A DNA stretch of 64,000 nucleotides, from positions 1 through 64,000 of the forward strand of contig CAYPFY010000005.1 in NCBI GenBank assembly GCA_964410105.1, in the 5' to 3' direction. This stretch comes from CAYPFY01 sp964410105. GTDB lineage: Bacteria; Bacteroidota; Ignavibacteria; UBA10030; SZUA-254. Shown one piece after another: positions 26,664 through 35,600 of the stretch. The translations under genes and the position numbers were made by a program. Each line of letters begins with the position of its first letter. The first letter of the stretch is position 1. Below the pieces are notes generated by a model. It ran no database searches. It saw nothing but the letters and a program-made list of their open reading frames with translations, and was not told the origin of the DNA.

Positions 26664-28787
26664 ATGGCGACGACGCTCGACGACCTCAAAAAGAAACTTC
26701 TCGAGTTTTTAGCGGCCCATCCGGGAGAACAGTTCAAATCTGTGGTTCTGGCGAGACGGCTCTCGATCAAGGACCAGGCAGGGATGCGTCTGCTCGACCA
26801 GGCATTGAGCGAGCTTTACCAGGCGAAGTCGATCGAACGGGGAAGGAGGAAGCGGTACGGCCGCGGCGCCGCGACATCCCGTGCGGTCGGCGTCCTCACG
26901 ATGACGAAGCAGGGGTCGGGGATCGTGAAAATCTCCTCCGACGGGGCCACGGTTGCTGTCGGGCCGAAATTCCTGGGGACGGCCCTTGACGGAGACAGGG
27001 TGAAGGTCGCCCTCTTCGCTCACGGCGAGGGCGGGGAACAGGAGGCCGAGATTATCGAGGTCGTCGAAAGGAGCGCGAAGCCGTACGTCGGCGTTTTTGA
27101 AAAAAGCAAGAATTTCTTCTTTGTCGCTCCGGACGATCGGAAGATCGGGCGCGACATCTACATCCCCAAGGGAAAGACGAAGGGGGCGCGTCCCGGCGAG
27201 AAAGTCGTGGCGGTCATCGATGGGTGGGAATCGCGGAACCTGAGTCCGGAGGGGCACATCCTTGAAATCCTTGGCCGTTCGGGGGAGGTCGGCGCGGAGA
27301 TGGCGGCGGTCGCCCGGGAATTCCAGCTTCCGATGGGATTTGCCAAGGAGATCCTCTCGGAAACGGCGCGAATACCCGACGAGATTCCCAGGGAGGAAAT
27401 CCAGAAGAGGCTGGACCTCCGCGAACTGGAGTGTTTCACCATCGATCCCGAGGATGCCAAGGACTTCGACGACGCCGTGTCGCTTGAAAAAATGCCGGGC
27501 GGGAAAACCCGGCTCGGCGTGCACATTGCGGACGTGAGCCATTACGTGCGCGAGGGAACTGCGCTTGACCGCGAGGCTCTGAGAAGGGGGACGAGCGTCT
27601 ATCTGGCGGATGAGGTCATCCCGATGCTCCCCGAAAAACTTTCCAACGACATCTGCAGCTTGCGACCGGGGGTGGAGCGGCTGACCTACACGGCGTTCAT
27701 GACGCTGACGCCCCAGGGGGGCGTAGAGGACTATGAGATCGCAAAAAGCGTCATCCGGAGCAAGCGGCGTTTCAGCTACGAGGAGGTGCAGAGAATCATC
27801 GAGACCGGCCGCGGGGATTTTGCGGAAACCATCTCAAGGATGCACTCGGTCGCCGGAGCTTTGCTCAGGAAGCGGATGAAGGAAGGGAGCATCGACTTCG
27901 AGACCGTAGAAACAAAATTTCGATTCGACGACGAGGGAAAGCCCGCGGAGATATTGAAAAAAGAGCGGCTGGCAGCCCACCGCCTGGTGGAAGATTTTAT
28001 GCTGATGGCGAACCAGGTCGTGGCGAAGCATATCGGTCTGTTCAAAAAGGAAGACCAGATTCGCCCCTTCATTTACCGGATCCATGACTCGCCGCCCCCC
28101 GAGAAGCTCGCGGACCTCGCGGCGTTTGTGGAGCATCTTGGCTACAGGCTCACCGTCACGGGCGGGACGGTGCGCTCCCGTGCCCTCCAGAAACTCCTCA
28201 TCGACGTCGGGGGTAAACCCGAGGAGGGGGTCATCAACGAAGTGGCGATCCGTTCCATGGCGAAAGCGGTTTACTCCGAGAAAAACATCGGGCATTTCGG
28301 GCTCGGCTTCGGGTACTACACGCATTTCACATCGCCGATCCGGCGGTATCCCGACCTGGTGGTCCACCGTCTCCTTGACGAGTATGCCTCGAAAATGCCC
28401 CTGAAGAGGCGCCAGCATTACGGCGGGATACTTCCTGACCTCTGCGCGTGGTCATCCGAGCGCGAGAGGGTGGCGATGGAAGCCGAACGCGCGTCGGTAA
28501 AAGTCATGCAGGTGGAATACATGAAACGTCATCTCGGCGACCAGTTCGATGCGATCATATCCGGAGTCACCAACTTCGGCTTATTTGTCGAAATCGCCGA
28601 TCTTCTTGTCGAAGGTCTTGTCAGGGTACGGGATATGGAGGACGATTTCTACGTCTTTGACGAAAAGAAATACTCCCTCGTCGGGCGCCGGACCAAAAAG
28701 CGGTACCGGCTGGGGGACAAGGTCCGGATCCAGGTTGTCCGGGTCGACTCCGAAGAACGCCAAATCGATTTTGTGCTCGTCGAATAG
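26664..28787 (+). CDS. rnr: Ribonuclease R
   Basis: A processive 3'-5' exoribonuclease of the RNase II/VacB family that degrades structured RNA. At 707 aa the layout is an N-terminal winged-helix (about 1-70), cold-shock domains (about 75-225), the RNB catalytic domain with DPEDAKDFDDAV (about 256-267) containing the Mg-binding aspartates, and a C-terminal S1 domain (about 628-705). It begins 3 nt after tamB. All key residues visible in the RNB motif are present. Confidence 0.96.
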   Translation: MATTLDDLKKKLLEFLAAHPGEQFKSVVLARRLSIKDQAGMRLLDQALSELYQAKSIERGRRKRYGRGAATSRAVGVLTMTKQGSGIVKISSDGATVAVGPKFLGTALDGDRVKVALFAHGEGGEQEAEIIEVVERSAKPYVGVFEKSKNFFFVAPDDRKIGRDIYIPKGKTKGARPGEKVVAVIDGWESRNLSPEGHILEILGRSGEVGAEMAAVAREFQLPMGFAKEILSETARIPDEIPREEIQKRLDLRELECFTIDPEDAKDFDDAVSLEKMPGGKTRLGVHIADVSHYVREGTALDREALRRGTSVYLADEVIPMLPEKLSNDICSLRPGVERLTYTAFMTLTPQGGVEDYEIAKSVIRSKRRFSYEEVQRIIETGRGDFAETISRMHSVAGALLRKRMKEGSIDFETVETKFRFDDEGKPAEILKKERLAAHRLVEDFMLMANQVVAKHIGLFKKEDQIRPFIYRIHDSPPPEKLADLAAFVEHLGYRLTVTGGTVRSRALQKLLIDVGGKPEEGVINEVAIRSMAKAVYSEKNIGHFGLGFGYYTHFTSPIRRYPDLVVHRLLDEYASKMPLKRRQHYGGILPDLCAWSSERERVAMEAERASVKVMQVEYMKRHLGDQFDAIISGVTNFGLFVEIADLLVEGLVRVRDMEDDFYVFDEKKYSLVGRRTKKRYRLGDKVRIQVVRVDSEERQIDFVLVE

Positions 28788-28810
28788 ACTCACCCCGGTC
28801 CGGAGGATCT

Positions 28811-29455
28811 GTGGAGTTCTTCAAAGTTCTTATCGATTACATACTGCATATCGACCGTCATCTCCTCGAGTTCATCGCGGCGTACGGCGCCTGGACTTAC
28901 GCACTCCTCTTTGCGATAATCTTCTGTGAAACAGGCCTGGTCGTGACACCGTTTCTGCCGGGCGACTCCCTCCTCTTTGCCGCGGGGGCCATTGCGGCAT
29001 CGGGCTCGCTTGACTCGTTCTGGTTATTTGGGGCCCTCTCCGCTGCTGCTATCGCGGGAAACATCGTCAACTATTGGATCGGATATGCGCTCGGCCCGAA
29101 CATCGTTGCGAAGGGAAAATGGCGATTCCTCAACCGTGAATATCTGGAGCGGACTCACAGGTTTTACGAAAAACACGGAGGGAAGACGATCGTCATTGCC
29201 CGGTTCATCCCCATCATACGGACCTTCGCCCCGTTCGTCGCCGGGCTGGGATTCATGAGCTATGGGAGGTTCATGCTTTACAATATCGCGGCTGGTATCG
29301 GTTGGGTCGGAATATTCATCTTCGCAGGTTTTTTCTTCGGCAATCTTCCCTCGGTGCGGGAGAATTTCACTCTGGTCATCGCGGGAATAATCATCGTTTC
29401 CATGCTTCCTCCCGCCATCGAATACGTCCGCGGCCGTCTCGGCTCGGGGCGGTAG
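28811..29455 (+). CDS. DedA family membrane protein
   Basis: A 214-aa integral membrane protein of the DedA/SNARE-associated family, thought to act in lipid (undecaprenyl-phosphate or phospholipid) flipping and membrane homeostasis. The typical pieces are E.G....PFLPGDSLLFAAGA (about residues 40-58), a re-entrant membrane region, and F.PI.RTFAPFVAG.G.M near 135-155. It begins with GTG preceded by CGGAGGA and lies 23 nt after rnr, so it is likely the last gene of the hld operon. The stop is 3 nt from the converging DUF423 gene. Confidence 0.92.
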   Translation: MEFFKVLIDYILHIDRHLLEFIAAYGAWTYALLFAIIFCETGLVVTPFLPGDSLLFAAGAIAASGSLDSFWLFGALSAAAIAGNIVNYWIGYALGPNIVAKGKWRFLNREYLERTHRFYEKHGGKTIVIARFIPIIRTFAPFVAGLGFMSYGRFMLYNIAAGIGWVGIFIFAGFFFGNLPSVRENFTLVIAGIIIVSMLPPAIEYVRGRLGSGR

Positions 29456-29458
29456 ACC

Positions 29459-29830
29459 TCACACGTTTTTCCAGAAAGTCCAGGCCAGATATAACCATCC
29501 GGCGAGGAAGCAGACGCCTCCGACGGGGGTGATCGCTCCGAGCCAGCGGATTCCGCTCAGGCTCAGGGCATAAAGGCTGCCGGAGAAGAAGGCGGTGCCG
29601 GCGAGAAACAGCCAGCCTGCGGGCGCGGACCGCGCATCCGGCCACTGCGCGAGGGTCCAGGCGACTGCGAAGAGAGCGAGCGCGTGGGCGAGGTGGTATC
29701 GGACCGCCACTTCCCATGTGGCGAAGAGGTCCGGGGGAAGTTTCTCCTTGAGGGAGTGAGCGGCGAAGGCGCCGAGCGCGACGGCCAGGAATGCGGACAG
29801 CGATCCGAGGATGACAAAGAGCCGCGGCAT
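29459..29830 (-). CDS. DUF423 family small membrane protein
   Basis: A 123-aa protein with four hydrophobic helices and the DUF423 (YgdD-like) features: an N-terminal GSLSAFLAVALGAFAAHSL, a central Y H.LALFAV..L and GWLFLAGTAFFSGSLYAL. The function of this family is not established. It lies 9 nt downstream of queF on the minus strand, so it is probably co-transcribed. Confidence 0.85.
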   Translation of the reverse strand: MPRLFVILGSLSAFLAVALGAFAAHSLKEKLPPDLFATWEVAVRYHLAHALALFAVAWTLAQWPDARSAPAGWLFLAGTAFFSGSLYALSLSGIRWLGAITPVGGVCFLAGWLYLAWTFWKNV

Positions 29831-29839
29831 CGCGGAAAG

Positions 29840-30283
29840 CTACTGGCGGTCGGCGGCGTCCTTGCGGGGGGACGGCCATTCCCTGCTTGCCACCGTATGG
29901 ACGCCCCCGCGGACCTTGTAGTCGGCGATCACCTGTATCCATTTCGGGCGGCAGCATTTCACGAGATCCTCCAGGATACGGTTCACGGCGTGTTCCTGAT
30001 AAATCCCGACGTTGCGGTAGGTGAAAAGGTAGTACTTGAGCGAGCGGAGCTCGACGATCACCTTATCCGGAATATAATTCACCTTGATCGTCGCAAAATC
30101 CGGGAGTCCGGAGAAGGGGCAGACGGCGGTGAACTCATCGGTATCGGTAGTCACCACGATATCCCGTCCGGGATATTCGTAGGGAAATGAATCGAGGAGA
30201 TTTGCATCGATCTCATCGGGAGACGAAGTGTCGAAGCGGCGATCGAGTCCTTCAAGGGGAGGGCGGGAACCATCTTTTTTCAT
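29840..30283 (-). CDS. queF: NADPH-dependent 7-cyano-7-deazaguanine reductase
   Basis: Reduces preQ0 to preQ1 in queuosine biosynthesis (tunnel fold, type I). At 147 aa it has the catalytic motif AVCPFSGLPDFATIKV with the active-site Cys near residue 57, the substrate-binding ELRSLKYYL, and EHAVNRILED. It is a single-domain QueF, not the long E. coli type. No Shine-Dalgarno is visible; TATATT ends 5 bp before the ATG, with TGGACT 17 bp further upstream, so the mRNA may be leaderless. Other queuosine genes are not in the window. Confidence 0.95.
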   Translation of the reverse strand: MKKDGSRPPLEGLDRRFDTSSPDEIDANLLDSFPYEYPGRDIVVTTDTDEFTAVCPFSGLPDFATIKVNYIPDKVIVELRSLKYYLFTYRNVGIYQEHAVNRILEDLVKCCRPKWIQVIADYKVRGGVHTVASREWPSPRKDAADRQ

Positions 30284-30288
30284 GTAGG

Positions 30289-30317
30289 AATATACGCCAA
30301 AACCCCGTCGAAGTCCA
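30289..30317 (-). promoter_or_regulatory. Promoter-like TGGACT-N17-TATATT abutting queF
   Basis: On the minus strand, TGGACT (30317-30312) and TATATT (30294-30289) are 17 bp apart. The -10 ends 5 bp before ATG 30283, placing the transcript start at or next to the start codon. Confidence 0.45.
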
Positions 30318-30438
30318 CGCCGAAAGCCTCGCCGGACTGGTCGCGCACCTCGAGGCTAAAATGGCCGTCGAAAATGAAAAAACGTTCAAAACAGTTCCGA
30401 ATCGGCAAAAATTGACGAGACGCAGAATACACCCCCCG

Positions 30439-30467
30439 TTGACAATCCTGAGGCATCTGTCTATATT
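30439..30467 (+). promoter_or_regulatory. Promoter, TTGACA-N17-TATATT
   Basis: A perfect TTGACA (30439-30444), a 17-bp spacer and TATATT (30462-30467). The predicted start near 30474 gives a leader of about 32 nt before the GTG of the coiled-coil/TPR gene. Confidence 0.65.
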
Positions 30468-30505
30468 TTTCGAGCTTAGGAATCATCTATTGAGAAAGGG
30501 ATCGG

Positions 30506-33094
30506 GTGACTGAACAGGAGGATCGCAACAGCGCGGAAGACATAAAGCTGAGAGTGGAGGAGATCCGCCGTGCGGCTTTTGAGGAAGAATCAGCCCGTAT
30601 TGACCAAACAACAGAGCAACGCGCCCGCGAAGTAATCGAGCAGGTCAAATCTGATCGCGAGCGCGCATTTCGCGAAATCCTCGAGTCGGTAACCAAGGAG
30701 AGGGAGCGTGCGGAGGCGGCGCTTCTTGTGCGCGAGGAGCAGCTGTGCGCGGCGCTGCGCGTCGAACGCGAGAAGAAGCTGCAGCTGCGGAAAACCGACG
30801 ATGAGCAGGTCCATGTCCGGCCCGAAAACGGGCAGCCCAAAGTCGAGGAGGATCAACGGCGGCGGAACGAGGAATCGGAAGCTCATCAGGCGGAGCTCTC
30901 GCGGAAAAGATCCGAGGAGGACGAGCGCCGTCGTCGCGAAGAGGAATCGCGGGGGCGGACTGACGTCGAGAGACGCCGGAGGGAAGAAGAACTCCGCCGT
31001 CAGGAAGAGGTCAGGAAGGTCAAGGAAGAGGAAGAGCGGAAGAAGCGGGAAGAGCAGCAGCGCAAGAAGGATGAAGAGGCGAGGAAGACAGCGCTCGAGC
31101 AGGAACGGAAGCAGGCGGAACTCCGTCAGAAGGAAGATGAGAAGCGGCGGGAGGAGCAGGAAAAGTCTGCGCGGATAGAGTCGCAGATCGCCAGTGCCCG
31201 GTCATACTTTGATGCGGGGGATTTCGAGCACGCCCTCGTCGAAGTCGCAAAAGCCCTCGTGAACGATCCGATGAACGTCGAGGCGCTGGATCTCGAGGAA
31301 AAAATCAAAGGGGCGCAAGGGGGCGAGGGGGCCGGAATGCCGGCCGAGGTTCCGGAAAAAGTTGAAAAGGCTCCGGTGATGAAGCCGCGGCCCAAGGCGA
31401 AATTAACGAGATTGCGGAAAAAGCCGACGTTCGCACTGGCACAGCGTCTGCCCTTCAATCCCCGCAGTGTTGTTCCTCTCCTCATCGGCCTTGGCGTTGC
31501 GGCGCTGATCGGCGGCGCGGTGTTCTTCATCGCGAGCAAGAAGCCGGTGCCGACTACGCAGCAGACATTCACGGTCCTCCCCTGGGGAAGCGCGACGCGA
31601 TCCGTCGAGGAGGATGTCCTCGGCTCGGCCCTTGCCGAGGAGGTGACGGAGCGGCTTGAGCGCATCACCACTCCCACCGTCACGGGATATTTCACATCGG
31701 TTGGGATCGCGGGCCATGCGCCGAATCCTCTCCATTCGACATTTCAGCTCGGTTCGATGTATGCTTTGACGGGGAAGGTCACCCGCACGGGCGACACCAT
31801 AGCGATCGCGCTGCAGCTTTACGATTCGGTCGGCAGGATGGCCTGGTCGGATGGATTCATGAGGTCGGCCGCGCTCTTGTCGGATCTGCCAGATGAGATT
31901 TCCTCCCGTCTTGCCGATGCGATCAACGTCCCTACAGCCGACAGGACGCCAGCGTTCACCTCCGGGAGATCTCCCCGGGACGGCAATGCCTATCAATTTT
32001 ATCTCCGCGGGCTTGAGATGCGGCATCGCCGCACGCAGGAAAGCCAGCGGAATGCGTACCTGCTGTTCGAGCAGGCGATTCAGGCCGATGCGAGATTTGC
32101 CGAAGCGTATGCGGAGGCAGCAGATATCCTCATCTCTGGATACGAGAAAGGGTGGGCTTCCGGCGACACCACGCTCGAGAGGGCCCGGAAGCTTGCGGAA
32201 TCGGCCGTCGGGACCGACCCTTCGGTCAGCATGGGGTACATCGTCCTCGGCAAGGTTTTTGCCATGCACAGGGAAAACCGCGAGGCACTGGCGCACATCG
32301 ACAACGCCCTCAAACTATCCCCGCACAGCAGCCGCGCGTATCTCGAGAAAGGCAAGATCCTCCTCAAGACGGGGAGGCCGAAGGATGCGGTGGATGCCCT
32401 GACCCAGGCATTTAAGTTGAACCCGAAGGATCCGGAGATCCTCGAAGTGTGCGGGCGTGCGCAGCAATTCCTCGATGCGCCCCGCCAGGGGATGGCCTAT
32501 CATCAGGCCGCCCTGCCATTCGTCGATGATTCCACGGAATACATCGTCGGGCCGATTGCCGATGCGGTGGCATCCGACGCCGACCTTTCGCTCACCTTCA
32601 ACGGCCAGGTGGTATCGGCGTGCGAACGGAGCATCCGGTCGAACCCGACCGACTACGTGAGCATGTACAGGCTGGCCCGTCTGAAGCAGCTGCTGGGACG
32701 GTGGCCGGAAGCGCGTGAGCTTTTTGCGCAACTCGAGGACATGCTCGATGAGACCGTGCAGAGCCACCCGAGGGACTCCCGCGCGCTCGTTGGTCTGGCT
32801 CTGACCATGACCCGTTTGGGACGCTTTCCGGATGCGATCGCGTATGCGCGCCGTGCGATAGAGGCCGACCCCTTGAGCGCCTCGGTCAAGTACGGCGTGG
32901 CGCAGATGTATTCCCTGCAAATGTATTCGGGCAAAAAGAAAGACATCGATTCTAAGAAGAAGGATGAAGCCTTGAAAATGCTCAGGCAGGCGGTCGCGGC
33001 GCAGTACAGGCTGGATGAGCTGACCAACGCGGATTTTTACAACATGCATGACCTCTCGGAGTACGGGGCGATCGTGCAGGAATCCTCGGAGTGA
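30506..33094 (+). CDS. Coiled-coil, single-pass membrane protein with TPR repeats
   Basis: An 862-aa protein. Residues 1-225 are an extremely charged Glu/Arg/Lys coiled coil without a signal peptide; about 227-270 is a helical-repeat pair (ARSYFDAGDFEHALVEVAKAL); a single membrane helix lies near 322-345; then a domain reading VLPWGSATRSVEEDVLGSALAEEVTERL resembles the TolB-N/FlgO-like domain found before TPRs in adenylate-cyclase-type regulators; residues of about 500-860 are TPR repeats (YLEKGKILLKTGRPKDAVDALTQAF). It starts with GTG after AGAAAGG. The next gene encodes a related coiled-coil protein, so both probably form a complex. The role is unknown; scaffolding or signal integration is inference. 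Confidence 0.8.
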   Translation: MTEQEDRNSAEDIKLRVEEIRRAAFEEESARIDQTTEQRAREVIEQVKSDRERAFREILESVTKERERAEAALLVREEQLCAALRVEREKKLQLRKTDDEQVHVRPENGQPKVEEDQRRRNEESEAHQAELSRKRSEEDERRRREEESRGRTDVERRRREEELRRQEEVRKVKEEEERKKREEQQRKKDEEARKTALEQERKQAELRQKEDEKRREEQEKSARIESQIASARSYFDAGDFEHALVEVAKALVNDPMNVEALDLEEKIKGAQGGEGAGMPAEVPEKVEKAPVMKPRPKAKLTRLRKKPTFALAQRLPFNPRSVVPLLIGLGVAALIGGAVFFIASKKPVPTTQQTFTVLPWGSATRSVEEDVLGSALAEEVTERLERITTPTVTGYFTSVGIAGHAPNPLHSTFQLGSMYALTGKVTRTGDTIAIALQLYDSVGRMAWSDGFMRSAALLSDLPDEISSRLADAINVPTADRTPAFTSGRSPRDGNAYQFYLRGLEMRHRRTQESQRNAYLLFEQAIQADARFAEAYAEAADILISGYEKGWASGDTTLERARKLAESAVGTDPSVSMGYIVLGKVFAMHRENREALAHIDNALKLSPHSSRAYLEKGKILLKTGRPKDAVDALTQAFKLNPKDPEILEVCGRAQQFLDAPRQGMAYHQAALPFVDDSTEYIVGPIADAVASDADLSLTFNGQVVSACERSIRSNPTDYVSMYRLARLKQLLGRWPEARELFAQLEDMLDETVQSHPRDSRALVGLALTMTRLGRFPDAIAYARRAIEADPLSASVKYGVAQMYSLQMYSGKKKDIDSKKKDEALKMLRQAVAAQYRLDELTNADFYNMHDLSEYGAIVQESSE

Positions 33095-33116
33095 AATTCA
33101 AAAATTTCATGACCAG

Positions 33117-34703
33117 ATGAAGACAATTCAGAAACTCATGTCGAAAAAGGAAACGATCGAACAGGAAAACGCACGAAAGAAGCAGGCGAGCGAGTTCCTG
33201 AAGAACGCCGATCGGTTCTATAAATCGCGGGACATCCTCTCCGCGCTGGCCGAGGTCGAGAAAACGCTTTCAATCGATCCGGGAAATTTCTATGCCCGCG
33301 CGTACAAGGAGCGGCTCCTCCATGCACAGCAGCATCCCGAGCAGGCCTGGAAGGACGAGAAGAAGCCCGCCGAGAAAGCCGTAGCGGAGGCCAAGGGCGC
33401 GGAGCCAAAAACCCCGGAAGCGAAACCGGCGGACGGAAAGTCGGCCGAGCAGAGGCGCCGCGATGAAGAGACGATGCTTCGCGAGGCGGACGAGGAGCGG
33501 CTGGCGCACGATGAAGTCCGGAAAAAGCTGGTCGAGCAGCAGAGAAAGGCTGATGACGAGCGTAAGAGGAGCAACGAGGAGCACAAGACTCAGGAGCAGG
33601 AATTGCGTCGCCGTGCTCTGGAGCTGGAAATCCGGCACAAGCGTGAAGAGGATGAGCGGCTCAAGTCAGAGGAGGCCCGCCGGAAGCTGGAGGGAGATCT
33701 TCAGCGCACGCAGGAGGAAGCCCTCAAGCGGCTCGAGGCGGAACGAGCCCGGCTGGAGGCAGAGACACAGGAGCGACTTGAAAATGAAAGGCAGCGTCAC
33801 GCGGCGGAACTGAAGGAACGAGAGGAGGCAGCTCACAAGGCCGCTCAGGAAGAAGCCCAGAGGAAAATCGAGGAAGAGCGGAAGCGGCTTGCAGACGAGG
33901 TAAGGCAGCGGGCGGATCAGGAGAGATTAGCCGCGGAAGAGGAGAGGGGGAGGGCACAATCAGAGGCGAAGCGGAGAGCCGAGGAAGAACGAAAGCGGGC
34001 AGAGGCTGAGGCACAGCGCAGGGCGGAAGAAGATCGACGGCGCCAAGAGGAGGAGGGGCGGCGCAAGGCGGAGGAAGCGGCCCGGCAAAAGCTCGAAGAC
34101 GAGTTACGCAAGCGGCTCGAAGAGGAGAAGGCGCGCAAGCAGGAAGAGGAGGCCATGAAGGCTGCCCGGGAAGAAGGAATTTCCGAGGCGTCCAGGAAAA
34201 AGGCTGAAGAATACCTGGCAAGGGCGAAGCAGCTCGTGATCCAGCGATCATTCGATGATGCCCTCGTCGAAGTCATGAAAATTTGCACCATCGAAAAAGA
34301 CCATCCGGAAGCGCGCCAGCTCGAACAGCTGATTTACAAGGAGGAGAACACCGCACGCGAGCATCAATTGGCCGAGGCGAAGCGCATCCCCAGGCAGGTT
34401 GTGATCGACAGCTACCGCCGGGCGCTCATGGAAGCGTGGGCGGGCGGGGCTTTGAACCATGCCGAACAGATCCTCATGACCAGGTATTACAGTGAACTCC
34501 GCATCACGCCGGAGGAGCACCGGGTTCTGGAGCCGCAGGTCAAAAGAGAATTGTACGCTCAGGCGGTACGGGAAGCATGGCGGGGGGGAAATCTGTCTCC
34601 CGAAGGCGTGGATCACCTCGCACGGCTGAGGAAGGATCTCAACATCTCGGCGGAGCACCACCTCTCGCTCGAGCAGCAGATCAGGAAAGAACTCGGGCGT
34701 TAA
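33117..34703 (+). CDS. Coiled-coil protein with helical-repeat modules, partner of the preceding gene
   Basis: A 528-aa soluble protein (no signal or membrane helix). An N-terminal helical-repeat module (ASEFLKNADRFYKSRDILSALAEVEKTL, split here by fewer than 20 in family terms) is followed by about 280 residues of Glu/Arg/Lys/Ala coiled coil, then a second module (YLARAKQLVIQRSFDDALVEVMKI) and a C-terminal section with two near-repeats (EAWAGGALNHAEQ..., EAWRGGNLSPEGV...). The two-module pattern matches the preceding protein. I chose ATG 33117; ATG 33138 is possible, and the longer frame from 33048 overlaps the previous gene. Function unknown. Confidence 0.75.
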   Translation: MKTIQKLMSKKETIEQENARKKQASEFLKNADRFYKSRDILSALAEVEKTLSIDPGNFYARAYKERLLHAQQHPEQAWKDEKKPAEKAVAEAKGAEPKTPEAKPADGKSAEQRRRDEETMLREADEERLAHDEVRKKLVEQQRKADDERKRSNEEHKTQEQELRRRALELEIRHKREEDERLKSEEARRKLEGDLQRTQEEALKRLEAERARLEAETQERLENERQRHAAELKEREEAAHKAAQEEAQRKIEEERKRLADEVRQRADQERLAAEEERGRAQSEAKRRAEEERKRAEAEAQRRAEEDRRRQEEEGRRKAEEAARQKLEDELRKRLEEEKARKQEEEAMKAAREEGISEASRKKAEEYLARAKQLVIQRSFDDALVEVMKICTIEKDHPEARQLEQLIYKEENTAREHQLAEAKRIPRQVVIDSYRRALMEAWAGGALNHAEQILMTRYYSELRITPEEHRVLEPQVKRELYAQAVREAWRGGNLSPEGVDHLARLRKDLNISAEHHLSLEQQIRKELGR

Positions 34704-34730
34704 GGCCGCCCGGGGCCTTCGTTCCTGAGC

Positions 34731-35564
34731 TCAGGAAATCAGCTCAATTCTGGGATAGTGGGCCGGCTTGCCGTTCCCTGAAGGAATCCTCGCCCTGGCA
34801 AGGGCCTCATCAAGAGACTGGATGAAGGGAGTGAGACGGACCGGGCATTCGCATTGCTCGAATTCCCGGAACTTTTCGATGGACTTTTCGAAGAGATAAA
34901 CCGCGCTCGTGGGTTTGCAAAGCTTCAGGAAGCTGAAGGCCGACGCTGCCTGCACGAAGGCCTGAAGAAACGACTTGGCGTCTCCCTCCTTCTCCCTCCA
35001 GACATCCTCCCACACCTCATGAGCTTCCCAGTGGTATCCGTTATTGAAGAGCTTGACCCCTTCCAGGAAGCCGTCATGCCGGCAGACGTCAGCGATTTCC
35101 ACGATGAGGTCGGGATTGCTTGGCCGATGGAACTGGAGCTTCGGGACGAGATTGGGGTTGAAGCCTGAAAGATCCTCGCGGATCCGGCGGGCCTCCTTCT
35201 TCCCTTCCTCGATGAATTTCAGGAGAGGTTTGACATGGACGCCGAGGTATTCGGGCTGGAACACTTCAAGCTTGGCCGCCGCCTTGTCAAAATTATTCAC
35301 CATACCGGAAACGCTTTTCTTGAGCAGAAGCTGGTGGTAGGCGGCAGCGAGCTGGATCAGCCCCTGGAAAAACAGCCGTTCGTCCTCGGCATGCCGGAGC
35401 CACACCTGTTCCCATGCCTCGTGAGCGTTCCAGAATTTTCCTGAATTAAAAAAAGTCACCCCGCGGTGAAACTCGTCCCAGTCCTCTTCCGACATCGGAA
35501 TTTCGCGGAGAGGATCGCGCTGAATCTCGGACGGTTTCTTTTTTTGTGGCCGGGGATTCTTCAT
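34731..35564 (-). CDS. Tandem DUF309 protein
   Basis: A 277-aa protein made of two copies of DUF309, a small all-helical family of unknown function. Copy 1 (about residues 25-120) has FHRGVTFFNSGKFWNAHEAWEQVW and copy 2 (about 170-260) has GVKLFNNGYHWEAHEVWEDVW; both keep the HE.WE.VW core and a FLQ.(L/F)(I/V)Q.A.A. DUF309 proteins are usually single-copy. I start at ATG 35564: TTGAAT-N17-TATGTT ends 7 bp before it, suggesting a leaderless mRNA, and the longer frame would overlap amrS. Confidence 0.85.
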   Translation of the reverse strand: MKNPRPQKKKPSEIQRDPLREIPMSEEDWDEFHRGVTFFNSGKFWNAHEAWEQVWLRHAEDERLFFQGLIQLAAAYHQLLLKKSVSGMVNNFDKAAAKLEVFQPEYLGVHVKPLLKFIEEGKKEARRIREDLSGFNPNLVPKLQFHRPSNPDLIVEIADVCRHDGFLEGVKLFNNGYHWEAHEVWEDVWREKEGDAKSFLQAFVQAASAFSFLKLCKPTSAVYLFEKSIEKFREFEQCECPVRLTPFIQSLDEALARARIPSGNGKPAHYPRIELIS

Positions 35565-35571
35565 TCTGGGT

Positions 35572-35600
35572 AACATACATAAAAGAACATTCTTATTCAA
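35572..35600 (-). promoter_or_regulatory. Promoter-like TTGAAT-N17-TATGTT before the DUF309 gene
   Basis: On the minus strand, TTGAAT (35600-35595) and TATGTT (35577-35572) are 17 bp apart and lie just past or inside the amrS stop region. The -10 ends 7 bp before ATG 35564. Confidence 0.4.

Noticed and set aside
30600..34200. Coiled-coil regions as tandem DNA repeats or a CRISPR-like array
   Set aside because: The repetition is only of Glu/Lys/Arg codons with no constant unit or spacer length.
34704..34730. Hairpin AAGGCC/GGCCTT after the second coiled-coil gene as a terminator
   Set aside because: The stem is short and no T-run follows on either strand.
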